Origin: Bacillota bacterium
Lineage (GTDB): Bacteria; Bacillota; Clostridia; Lachnospirales; Lachnospiraceae
NCBI GenBank assembly: GCA_023390555.1
Contig: JAEWCQ010000044.1
Span: forward strand, 101,138-165,137
Direction of reading: 5' to 3'
DNA length: 64,000 nt
Made by a program: the position numbers and the translations under genes. Positions 44,215 to 51,650 of the stretch are shown here, in pieces. The notes beneath the pieces are model-generated. The model saw only the letters and a program-made list of their open reading frames with translations. It did no database searches and was not told the DNA's origin. The number at the start of each line of letters is the position of its first letter. Position 1 is the first letter of the stretch.

Positions 44215-44219
44215 GCTTT

Positions 44220-44882
44220 TTATTGCTCTATCGCAGCCGCCCGTACCGGTGAACCGTCTGCACCTTCTATTTTCAGCGGATAGAAGATGCAGAATGGCTC
44301 TTCAAAATCCACCTGATCCAGATTCGTCAGATTTTCAATAATAATGATCTCTTTTTTCAGCAGAATGTCATGCACTTTACACGCATCCGCATTATACAAC
44401 GATCCATCCTGATTCGTCCGGTCAACATTGAGCATATCCACACCGATTGCCTTAATCGGAGATGCTGCAAACAGCTCTGCCAGTTCCGTTGTGAGATACG
44501 GATGGCGAAAAAATTCTTCCGTTCCGAATTTCGCAGTCCAGCCGGTATGAAACAGGACAATCTGATATTTGGCGAGCAATGGGCGGTATGGCTCAATATC
44601 CTCGGGCGTAATCGCATGGTACGGCTCCAGCCCTTTGAGCGGTATCACCAATGCAGTCCCCGTACATTTTTCCAACGGAATCTGGTCCACCGTGCTACCC
44701 CCCGGCAGGAAATGGCACGGTGCATCAATATGCGTACCGGTATGTGTGCCGATTTGCAGCTCCATGACCTGACAGCCATCCTGTTCCACAGTGATTTTCG
44801 GCGTGATTTTCGGCTTCGGGTCTCCCGGATAATATGGCATCCCATTTCGAATTGGAATCGACAGATCAACTATTTTTTTCAT
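44220..44882 (-). CDS. Cyclase-family metal hydrolase 2
   Basis: A 220-residue paralogue of the neighbouring cyclase gene. It has LSIPIRNGMPYYPGDPKP, the metal site GTHTGTHIDAPCHFLPGG near residue 46, VDMLNVDRTNQDG and FYPLKIEGADGSPVRAAA. It lies 50 bp after binding protein 2, so substrate import and hydrolysis are linked. The ATG at 44882 follows AAGGAG. The substrate is unknown; an amide, formamide or lactam is expected from the family. Confidence 0.87.
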   Translation of the reverse strand: MKKIVDLSIPIRNGMPYYPGDPKPKITPKITVEQDGCQVMELQIGTHTGTHIDAPCHFLPGGSTVDQIPLEKCTGTALVIPLKGLEPYHAITPEDIEPYRPLLAKYQIVLFHTGWTAKFGTEEFFRHPYLTTELAELFAASPIKAIGVDMLNVDRTNQDGSLYNADACKVHDILLKKEIIIIENLTNLDQVDFEEPFCIFYPLKIEGADGSPVRAAAIEQ

Positions 44883-44932
44883 GGCAGTCTCCTTATCTGC
44901 AGAAGAAAGGGGAGGCATAGCCTCCCCGCTTT

Positions 44933-46006
44933 CTATTTGCTCATATCCTTGTATACTTCGTCAAACAGCGAGCTGTCAAACAGACTGTCATAGCTTTCCG
45001 GTTTACTGTCAATTAATTGATTGTCATATAAGAATCCGCTGAGCATCTGCGCACAATTTTTCAAAGAAACATACGTGTCACCATCTTCAAAGGCCTGCAC
45101 ATTCTCATCCATCGTTCTGACGTCACAACCCTTCATCAGCTCGGCAAATTCCTCCGGTGTCACCTCCGCATGCTTTGACACTGCTTCTGCAAATTCATCA
45201 AAGTTATTCTCATAAGCATCACGTGCACTGTACCAGGCCTTCATGACCAGTTTCATTTCATCCCGCTTCGTTTCCAGGGATTCCCCATTTACTGCAAGCA
45301 CGGCCGGAATCAGACCCTCATACTCCTCATCACCCGAAGTAGCAAGGATATTTCCTCCGGTGGCCTTCTGTGCCATGGAAAGTGACGGCTCCCATATTGC
45401 GGCTGCATCCACCTGCCCGGCGATAAATGCGTTGGATGCATCACCGGTAGACATATTGACAAGATTGACATCATCTTCGCTAAGACCTGCATTTTCCAGA
45501 CATTTTAACAAAAACAGATGGTCACTTCCGCCAAGCTCAATTGCAATATCTTTTCCCTTCAGATCCTCTACGGAAGTAATGTCGCTGGAAGCGATCAATC
45601 CGTCGGCTCCCGCTGAAAAATCCTGTACCATGATTACCTTGATATTGGCTCCGCTTACATATGCAGGAATAATATCAGCCAGTGCCGGCACAAACATATC
45701 GATGTTTCCGGAAATTAATGCATTCAGACCATCCGAATAATTTGAAAACAGCTGCACATCCACATCTACGCCCTGCTCTTTAAAGTAACCCAGTTCATCA
45801 ACTGCCAGCCACCAGTAACTTCCCGGCCAGTCATTGATTCCCAATGTAATTTTTTTCGTACCGGAAGCTGCCTGTTCGGTCGCTCCGGAACCGGCAGTTG
45901 TATCCGAATCAGCTGTGTCAGCTGCTGTTTTTCCGCATGCGGCAAGGGAAAACACCATTGCAAAAACCAGCAGAACAGACAGTAATTTCTTTTTCATCTT
46001 CATCAT
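44933..46006 (-). CDS. Nrt/Tau-type substrate-binding lipoprotein 2
   Basis: A 357-residue lipoprotein with lipobox SLAAC, then a Ser/Thr/Asp-rich linker and LGINDWPGSYWWLAVDELGYFKEQGVDV, typical of the NrtA/TauA group. It shares the order VEDLKGKDIAIELGGSDHLFLLKCL and AGQVDAAAIWEPSL with binding protein 1 but clearly differs in the ligand-facing N-terminal region, suggesting a related ligand. The first of three closely spaced ATGs (46006) lies 7 bases after AGGAG. It heads an operon with two cyclase genes. Confidence 0.9.
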   Translation of the reverse strand: MMKMKKKLLSVLLVFAMVFSLAACGKTAADTADSDTTAGSGATEQAASGTKKITLGINDWPGSYWWLAVDELGYFKEQGVDVDVQLFSNYSDGLNALISGNIDMFVPALADIIPAYVSGANIKVIMVQDFSAGADGLIASSDITSVEDLKGKDIAIELGGSDHLFLLKCLENAGLSEDDVNLVNMSTGDASNAFIAGQVDAAAIWEPSLSMAQKATGGNILATSGDEEYEGLIPAVLAVNGESLETKRDEMKLVMKAWYSARDAYENNFDEFAEAVSKHAEVTPEEFAELMKGCDVRTMDENVQAFEDGDTYVSLKNCAQMLSGFLYDNQLIDSKPESYDSLFDSSLFDEVYKDMSK

Positions 46007-46030
46007 AAACGATCTCCTCTCAAAAAAAAG

Positions 46031-46062
46031 ACGGCGCTTAAATGAATTCACTTAAGCGCCGT
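46031..46062 (-). terminator. Leader terminator before binding protein 2
   Basis: A 14-pair stem (ACGGCGCTTAA with TTAAGCGCCGT at its base) is followed by C and eight U on the minus strand. It ends 25 bases before the start codon. The promoter box is only about 20 bases upstream, so the hairpin lies wholly within this gene's own leader. Confidence 0.8.
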
Positions 46063-46082
46063 TGCTGTATTAGGTTAAAGTC

Positions 46083-46111
46083 ATACTAGCTTCTTTTTTT
46101 CTTGATGTAAA
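46083..46111 (-). promoter_or_regulatory. Promoter of the binding protein 2-cyclase operon
   Basis: TTTACA (46106-46111) and TAGTAT (46083-46088) are separated by 17 bases on the minus strand. Confidence 0.55.
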
Positions 46112-46170
46112 TGTATACAATGAACACTTTTCTTTGTGCACAGACCACAAATACCATCGGACGGAGCTTC

Positions 46171-46656
46171 TTACAGCTCGATTTCTACGATACGATTCGT
46201 CGGCGTATACTGATAATAGCGTACACCTGCCGCATTGAGCATCCGCTTCGAGGCAATTACTGCTGCGCTTGTCTCATATTTGTCATTTGCAAATACGATG
46301 GTCTTGATCCCGGCCTGAATGATGGCCTTCGCACATTCATTGCACGGGAACAGTGTCACATACATCTTGGCACCTTCCAGACTCCCGCCACGGTAATTTA
46401 AAATTGCATTCAACTCACTGTGCGTCGTATAAAAATATTTATTTTCCAATGGTTCGCCTTCTCTGCTCCATGGAAATTCATCATCGGAGCAGCCTTTGGG
46501 AAAGCCATTATAACCCATTGACAAGATCTTATTTTCTTCACTGACAATGCAGGCACCTACCTGCGTATTCGGATCCTTTGAACGCATGCCGGACAGCATC
46601 GCGACTCCCATAAAATATTCGTCCCAACTGATATAATCTGCTCTCTTCTCGCTCAT
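46171..46656 (-). CDS. dCMP deaminase family protein
   Basis: A 161-residue zinc deaminase of the ComEB/dCMP deaminase family, which makes dUMP for thymidylate synthesis. The zinc site is TTHSELNAIL near residue 78 (HSE in place of the usual HAE) and LFPCNECAKAI near 106. The opening DYISWDEYFMGVAMLSGMRSKDPNTQVGA is typical. The ATG at 46656 was preferred because it begins at the family N terminus and follows the upp stop by 25 bp; its ribosome-binding site is weak. Confidence 0.9.
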   Translation of the reverse strand: MSEKRADYISWDEYFMGVAMLSGMRSKDPNTQVGACIVSEENKILSMGYNGFPKGCSDDEFPWSREGEPLENKYFYTTHSELNAILNYRGGSLEGAKMYVTLFPCNECAKAIIQAGIKTIVFANDKYETSAAVIASKRMLNAAGVRYYQYTPTNRIVEIEL

Positions 46657-46681
46657 ACGATACCCATACCTTTGATTTTCA

Positions 46682-47311
46682 TTATTTCGTTCCGAAAATC
46701 CTGTCTCCCGCATCTCCGAGCCCAGGAACAATGTAACTGTGTTCGTTCAGTTTCTCGTCCAGGGCACCTGCATAGATGTCCACATCCGGATGAGATTCCT
46801 GCATCCGCTTAATTCCTTCCGGTGCTGCAATAATGCACATAAAGCGAATATTTTTGACGCCTCTTTCTTTCAGCATGCGAATAGCCGCTACGGAAGAACC
46901 TCCTGTTGCAAGCATCGGATCCACAACAAATACCTCACGCTCACTGCAGTCTTCCGGCAGTTTGCAGTAATACTCGACCGGCTCCAATGTCTCAGGGTCC
47001 CGGTACAAACCGATATGTCCTACTTTTGCCGCAGGAATCATATTTAACATTCCGTCCACCATACCAAGACCTGCACGTAAAATCGGAACTACTGCGAGCT
47101 TCTTACCTTTCAGTTCCTTCACAATCGTCTTGCAGATCGGTGTCTGAATCTCAATATCCGACAATTTCAGATCTCTGGTCGCCTCATAACACATCAGCAT
47201 TGCAATCTCACTGATCAAAGTACGAAAATCCTTCGATCCGGTATCTTCTCTTCGGATCCATCCGATTTTGTGCTGAATGAGCGGGTGATCCATTACATAT
47301 ACGTTTGACAT
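46682..47311 (-). CDS. upp: Uracil phosphoribosyltransferase
   Basis: A 209-residue pyrimidine salvage enzyme that makes UMP from uracil and PRPP. It has VPILRAGLGMVDGM near residue 76, YYCKLPED, the PRPP-binding VVDPMLATGGS near 130 and the uracil-binding YIVPGLGDAGDRIFG at the C terminus. The ATG at 47311 follows AAGGAG. It lies 3 bp after the phosphatase-like gene and before dCMP deaminase, giving a small pyrimidine unit. Confidence 0.97.
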   Translation of the reverse strand: MSNVYVMDHPLIQHKIGWIRREDTGSKDFRTLISEIAMLMCYEATRDLKLSDIEIQTPICKTIVKELKGKKLAVVPILRAGLGMVDGMLNMIPAAKVGHIGLYRDPETLEPVEYYCKLPEDCSEREVFVVDPMLATGGSSVAAIRMLKERGVKNIRFMCIIAAPEGIKRMQESHPDVDIYAGALDEKLNEHSYIVPGLGDAGDRIFGTK

Positions 47312-47314
47312 TAC

Positions 47315-47773
47315 TTATTCTCCTTCGTTTAACAGTTTTACTAATTTCTTGATAGATTTACGCAGTGTTTCATAGCACAGTCCATAAGACTGAAGCGTTC
47401 CGCCATACGGATTAATGATTTCAAGCTCGTCCCCGACCAATTCTGTCAGGACATGTACATTCTCCGGTTCTGCATTTTCAAAATTATCCAATATCTTCTG
47501 GCACTGCTGTTTTTCCATTGTCAGCACCAGTGTATTATCGTCAAAATCATTCGCACAGACCTGACTTGACATAAATCCATCCATATTAATGCCATTGCTT
47601 ATCATAACAGCTTCTGCCTTTTGATTCAAGGGCTCGGGAAATAATACCACCATTCCCCTGACGAGAATTTCAACCGGCTGTTTCAAAGTATACTCCCCAA
47701 AGATTCCTGCTGCCATCGGCGCACGACAGGTACCGCTTTCCGCTACAAATACAATACGTTTATAGGGTCTCAT
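47315..47773 (-). CDS. Catalytically altered low-molecular-weight phosphotyrosine phosphatase homologue
   Basis: A 152-residue protein with the LMW-PTP/YwlE fold. The phosphate loop of active enzymes is C-x5-R-(S/T). Here it reads VAESGTCRAPM, so the nucleophilic cysteine is alanine (codon GCG) and the residue after the arginine is also alanine. The general-acid motif DPFGG or DPYGG appears as NPYGG (codon AAT), losing the acid aspartate. The reading frame is intact and has a good AGGAGG site, so it is a maintained non-catalytic protein, perhaps a phospho-binding or regulatory one. It lies between Sua5 and upp. Confidence 0.85.
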   Translation of the reverse strand: MRPYKRIVFVAESGTCRAPMAAGIFGEYTLKQPVEILVRGMVVLFPEPLNQKAEAVMISNGINMDGFMSSQVCANDFDDNTLVLTMEKQQCQKILDNFENAEPENVHVLTELVGDELEIINPYGGTLQSYGLCYETLRKSIKKLVKLLNEGE

Positions 47774-47784
47774 AAAAACCTCCT

Positions 47785-48834
47785 CTAGACGGAAATAACC
47801 TGATGACCCGCTGCTTTTAACAGCCGGTTCATAATTGCCTGACCGATTCTTGGAGTGGCAAAGCTCTCCGAATATATCATGTCCACATCCATGTCATCAA
47901 ATTCCCGTAAAATCATATAGAGATGCTGTGCAATTGCATCTTCATTACTTCTGGCGCCAATACTCACCACAGTCCCCCTTTTATAGTAACCGTAGGTTTC
48001 GTCTGTACATATGACTCCAACTTTTTTTCCAAGTGCAATCGCTTCTGCCGTCAGAGTATTAATCTTTTCCACAACTCTGTGCTCTTCCCCATCTACCAGG
48101 ACCAGGTCGGCTTTCGGTGCATAATGTTTATACTTCATACCCGGAGCCTTTGGTTTTTGCATGGAATCCGCATCTAGGATGCCAGGATCCATTCTTACCT
48201 CTCCTATCACGTTTTCTAACATCTCCTGCGTAATATATCCCGGCCGGAGAATCATCGGCACGGATTCCGTGAGATCTACAATCGTAGATTCAATACCGAT
48301 TCCAACCGGACCCCCATCCAGTATCATCGGTATTCTGCCATTCAAATCAAGTGCCACATGCTCGGCCAGCGTAGGGCTCGGTTTGCCGGATGTATTTGCA
48401 CTCGGTGCCGCAATGTATCCGCCACTTTCCCGTATCAGAGCAAGCGCAGTCGGATGGCTTGGCATACGGATTGCCACAGTGTCCATTCCTCCTGTCGTTT
48501 CATACGGTACTCTCTCATTTTTTTCCACAATCATGGTAAGCGGTCCGGGCCAGAATGCATCACTTAAAAGCCTTGCCTGCGAAGGCAGCTTTTTTGCAAT
48601 CTTTTCCATATCGGCAAACGCTGCAATGTGTACAATCAACGGGTTATCTGAAGGCCTCCCCTTTGCCGCATAAATCTTCTCGGATGCAGCTGCATTTAAG
48701 GCATCTGCTCCCAATCCATATACGGTTTCGGTAGGAAACGCCACCAGTCCGCCCTGCCGGATAATAGCGGCTGCAGCCTGAATTTTTTCTGCATTTTGCA
48801 GAATATCTGTTATTTTTTCTATCTTTGTGTCCAT
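47785..48834 (-). CDS. Threonylcarbamoyl-AMP synthase (Sua5/YwlC)
   Basis: A 349-residue enzyme that makes threonylcarbamoyl-AMP for the t6A modification of tRNA. The YrdC domain spans residues 15-205 (GGLVAFPTETVYGLGADA, KGRPSDNPLIVHI, SANTSGKPSPT, and STIVDLT) and a Sua5-type C-terminal domain follows. The ATG at 48834 has no Shine-Dalgarno sequence and lies 7 bases after a perfect -10 box, so the mRNA is probably leaderless. No later in-frame start keeps the YrdC domain whole. Confidence 0.93.
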   Translation of the reverse strand: MDTKIEKITDILQNAEKIQAAAAIIRQGGLVAFPTETVYGLGADALNAAASEKIYAAKGRPSDNPLIVHIAAFADMEKIAKKLPSQARLLSDAFWPGPLTMIVEKNERVPYETTGGMDTVAIRMPSHPTALALIRESGGYIAAPSANTSGKPSPTLAEHVALDLNGRIPMILDGGPVGIGIESTIVDLTESVPMILRPGYITQEMLENVIGEVRMDPGILDADSMQKPKAPGMKYKHYAPKADLVLVDGEEHRVVEKINTLTAEAIALGKKVGVICTDETYGYYKRGTVVSIGARSNEDAIAQHLYMILREFDDMDVDMIYSESFATPRIGQAIMNRLLKAAGHQVISV

Positions 48835-48841
48835 AATTTTT

Positions 48842-48869
48842 ATTATATCACGTTATCAAAATAAGGCAA
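48842..48869 (-). promoter_or_regulatory. Promoter giving a probable leaderless sua5 mRNA
   Basis: TTGCCT (48864-48869), a 16-base spacer, and an extended -10 TGATATAAT (hexamer 48842-48847) lie on the minus strand. Seven bases separate the hexamer from the ATG, so transcription should begin at or next to the A of the start codon. Confidence 0.65.
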
Positions 48870-48874
48870 CCTAC

Positions 48875-48903
48875 TTGCTATGTTTTTATAAGTGTGGCAT
48901 AAT
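48875..48903 (+). promoter_or_regulatory. Promoter of galM
   Basis: TTGCTA (48875-48880) and CATAAT (48898-48903) are 17 bases apart. This promoter is divergent from that of sua5, and their -35 boxes are only five bases apart. Confidence 0.55.
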
Positions 48904-48995
48904 AGATTCTACGATTTATGTGAAATATTGCCTGCCTCACATTTTTCTGAATATGTCAGCTTATACTTTCAGTTATCTTTGGAAGGAGATTTCAA

Positions 48996-50033
48996 ATGAA
49001 TATAACCAAAAGTGAATATGGTTTCACAAACGATGGAGAAGCCATCTCTTTATACCGCATGGAAAATGCATCGGGTGCTTCTGTAACCGTCTCTGATTAT
49101 GGATGCCGCTTAATCAGCATCTATGTGCCGAATAAAAAAGGCGAATTAATCGATGTGTGTCTCGGACTCCGCGATGTCGGACAGTATCTGGAAGATGATG
49201 CCAGTCTCGGTGCAGTCGTCGGCCGCTGTGCGAACCGTATTGCAAAAGGCACTTTTACTTTACATGATCAGACCTATGAACTGGCGATCAACAATGGACC
49301 GAATCATCTGCACGGCGGACCAACCGGTTTCGGCCAGCGCGTATGGAATACCAGAATCATAGATGACAGAGTTGTTTTTTCCCGTATTTCAGAAGATGGG
49401 GAAGAGGGTTATCCGGGAAATCTCACGGTAACCGTTGCCTACGGATGGTCTGAAGACAATGAACTTTCTATCTGCTACGAGGCTTCCTCCGATCAGGATA
49501 CGCTTTTTAATATTACGAACCACGGTTATTTTAACCTGAACGGACAGGGCAGTGACACGGTGCTGAATCATGAACTCCGTGTAGATGCAGATTCCATGAC
49601 CGAGCTGGACAGTACTCAGATTCCAACCGGCAGGATTCTTTCCGTGGAACATACCCCATTTGACTTCCGGGAATTCAAGACATTGGGGCAGGATATTCAG
49701 GCCGATAATGAACAGCTTGCAGTCAGCGGTACTTATGACCAAAACCTGATTTTGAACGGATCCGGTTTTCGCGAAGCTGCTGTTTTACAATCTGCAATCA
49801 GCGGTATCCGCATGACCTGTTTTACGGATCAGCCGGGTGCACAGCTTTATATTCCTTGCTATGTACTTCATCAGAAAGGGAAAAATGATATTGACTATCC
49901 GGCATTTTCCTCTGTCTGCTTCGAAACACAGCACTATCCGGATTCCATTCATCATCCGGACTTTCCATCCGTCCTATTAAAGGCGGGTGATACCTTCAAA
50001 TCCAAGACGCTGTATCATTTTTCTGTGATGTAG
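48996..50033 (+). CDS. galM: Aldose 1-epimerase
   Basis: A 345-residue mutarotase that interconverts alpha and beta anomers of free sugars. It has VVGRCANRIAKGTFTL near residue 70, NNGPNHLHGGPTGF with the catalytic-site histidine near 105, FNITNHGYFNLNGQG with the acid histidine near 175, and FSSVCFETQHYPDSIHHPDFPS with the base glutamate near 308. It is a single gene with a GGAAGGAG site, its own promoter and a terminator. Confidence 0.95.
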   Translation: MNITKSEYGFTNDGEAISLYRMENASGASVTVSDYGCRLISIYVPNKKGELIDVCLGLRDVGQYLEDDASLGAVVGRCANRIAKGTFTLHDQTYELAINNGPNHLHGGPTGFGQRVWNTRIIDDRVVFSRISEDGEEGYPGNLTVTVAYGWSEDNELSICYEASSDQDTLFNITNHGYFNLNGQGSDTVLNHELRVDADSMTELDSTQIPTGRILSVEHTPFDFREFKTLGQDIQADNEQLAVSGTYDQNLILNGSGFREAAVLQSAISGIRMTCFTDQPGAQLYIPCYVLHQKGKNDIDYPAFSSVCFETQHYPDSIHHPDFPSVLLKAGDTFKSKTLYHFSVM

Positions 50034-50042
50034 CCATATGAT

Positions 50043-50074
50043 AAAACGTGTCAGTTTCGCTGACACGTTTTTTT
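50043..50074 (+). terminator. Terminator after galM
   Basis: AAACGTGTCAG and CTGACACGTTT form an 11-bp stem with loop TTTCG, followed by a T-run. It is almost symmetrical. Confidence 0.85.
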
Positions 50075-50106
50075 ATTTCATGGGAGCTCACGAAAGTGTT
50101 TTATTC

Positions 50107-50886
50107 CTAATACTCCGTTGTGTTTTCGGTTTCCGTTTCATTTGTCATTTCTGTGCCACCTGCATTTTCTGTTGCAGTTTCCGTTTCATTTTCCTTTTCC
50201 GTACCGCCGTCTAAGTATGTAAGGACACCGCTGCAGACTGCCTCTGCCACTTTTTCCTGATATTTATCTGTCATAAGGAGCGCAGCCTCCGCATTATTAG
50301 TTAAAAACCCGCATTCGACAATCACAATCGGCGTGGATGTCTTTTTTAACAGGTAATAAGTCTCATTCGCCTTTGCCACACGGTCGTTCTCCGGATCAAG
50401 TCCTGTCCGAAGACTTTCCTGTAAGGTCTCCGCCAGCTTTTTACTCTCCTCGGACTGTCCGAAATAAAAACACTGTGCACCACTTACACTTTCCTGCGTG
50501 TAACTATTCTGATGGATGCTGATGGTCATTACCGGATTTGCCTTCTCAATGATCTCGCACCTCCGCCTCATATCCTGCACTTTTTTATTGTCAGTGCCAG
50601 CATCATAGAGACCTTCATCGGTGTCTCTTGTCATGACCACATCGATATCTTCGTCCTCCAGCAGACTCTTTAATTTCAGTGCAATCTTGAGATTCAGATC
50701 TTTTTCCAGAACACCATTGATTCCTACTTTTCCAGGGTCGTCTCCTCCGTGACCGGCATCAATGACAATGCAGGTTTTTTCTTCCTGCGCACCTGTAGTG
50801 CTGACGACTGACGCTCCTTCTTTTGCAAGAAGAAATGCTCCGGCAAGGAGCAGTATTCCCATTCCAAGTTCAATTTTTTTCTTCAT
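50107..50886 (-). CDS. N-acetylmuramoyl-L-alanine amidase, CwlD-like
   Basis: A 259-residue secreted cell-wall amidase. A signal/anchor helix (residues 6-22) precedes an Amidase_3 domain with zinc ligands in IVIDAGHGGDDPGK (His near 44), the Glu in NGVLEKDLNL, and SIHQNSY, plus the catalytic Glu in VIVECGFLTN. This resembles CwlD, which makes muramic lactam in spore cortex. The last 30 residues are only Thr, Glu, Asn, Gly and a few others, a disordered acidic tail. The ATG at 50886 was preferred over a TTG four codons upstream, which lies directly on the AGGA sequence. Confidence 0.88.
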   Translation of the reverse strand: MKKKIELGMGILLLAGAFLLAKEGASVVSTTGAQEEKTCIVIDAGHGGDDPGKVGINGVLEKDLNLKIALKLKSLLEDEDIDVVMTRDTDEGLYDAGTDNKKVQDMRRRCEIIEKANPVMTISIHQNSYTQESVSGAQCFYFGQSEESKKLAETLQESLRTGLDPENDRVAKANETYYLLKKTSTPIVIVECGFLTNNAEAALLMTDKYQEKVAEAVCSGVLTYLDGGTEKENETETATENAGGTEMTNETETENTTEY

Positions 50887-51076
50887 AAATCCATCCAATC
50901 CTGCTTTCTACAAGATATGAAGAATCACAGGTTGATATACACGTCTGTTGATGGAATTCTTTATATTTTATTCACTTTTTCCCAATAAACACGCCCGAAA
51001 TCAAGACTTTTTACAGCATGTCGCATATGATATAGTGTGGAGAAAATTCACAAATTTGATGATAGGAGCATGTGAT

Positions 51077-51562
51077 ATGAGTTCTATAACAATAAATGAA
51101 TGTATGATACAGGTCAGCGAACCGAAAAAGACGCGAATCCCATGTATCATGTTACCTACGGATAAATTTTGGTGCGAACCTTTGACAATCGCATCTCTTA
51201 CCTTGAATACTGCCATATTAAAAAACACCTGCATAAAACTGGATTTTGTGACCAACTATCATGTTTTTGGCCTCACCGCCGGTACAATGAAATTCCAGGT
51301 TTACAAGCAGTGTGACAACCAGATAGAAGCGATTCCGATTGGACCTTCTTATTTATACGGTCCCCTGGCATGCGGCAACCGGCCGATCTCGTTTTTTATC
51401 TCTGACTTTGACAATTCGTGCTTCCCGGAAAACTCCTGCTGTACCTATACGGTTCGGGTAAGTGCGGCTCACCTGATGGTCTTAAAAATCGGATGCGGTT
51501 CTTTCCGGAATTCTGTTCTGGCCGCAACTGTTTCTTCAAACGGAAGCTGTATCTGTTCCTGA
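51077..51562 (+). CDS. Hypothetical beta-sandwich-like protein
   Basis: A 161-residue protein without signal peptide or membrane helix. Strand-like segments such as NTCIKLDFVTNYHVFGLTAG and TMKFQVYKQCDN are rich in beta-formers, and nine cysteines are present, several near the C terminus. The pattern recalls small DUF4489-like proteins of Clostridia, but I am not sure of that assignment. The ATG at 51077 follows GGAG; a reading frame upstream without a ribosome-binding site was left out. Confidence 0.65.
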   Translation: MSSITINECMIQVSEPKKTRIPCIMLPTDKFWCEPLTIASLTLNTAILKNTCIKLDFVTNYHVFGLTAGTMKFQVYKQCDNQIEAIPIGPSYLYGPLACGNRPISFFISDFDNSCFPENSCCTYTVRVSAAHLMVLKIGCGSFRNSVLAATVSSNGSCICS

Positions 51563-51599
51563 GCCTTTGCATCTTCGACAGTGCGATCGGGCCTTTCGT

Positions 51600-51635
51600 A
51601 AGCGGGGAGGAAGAATAAATTCTTCCTCCCCGCTT
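51600..51635. terminator. Convergent hairpin terminator
   Basis: A 16-bp perfect palindrome arm (AAGCGGGGAGGAAGAA) with loop TAAA lies between the plus-strand hypothetical gene and the minus-strand GH18 gene. The T-tract is poor, so it may act as a roadblock or processing hairpin. Confidence 0.6.
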
Positions 51636-51650
51636 ACTTTTCCTAAAATT

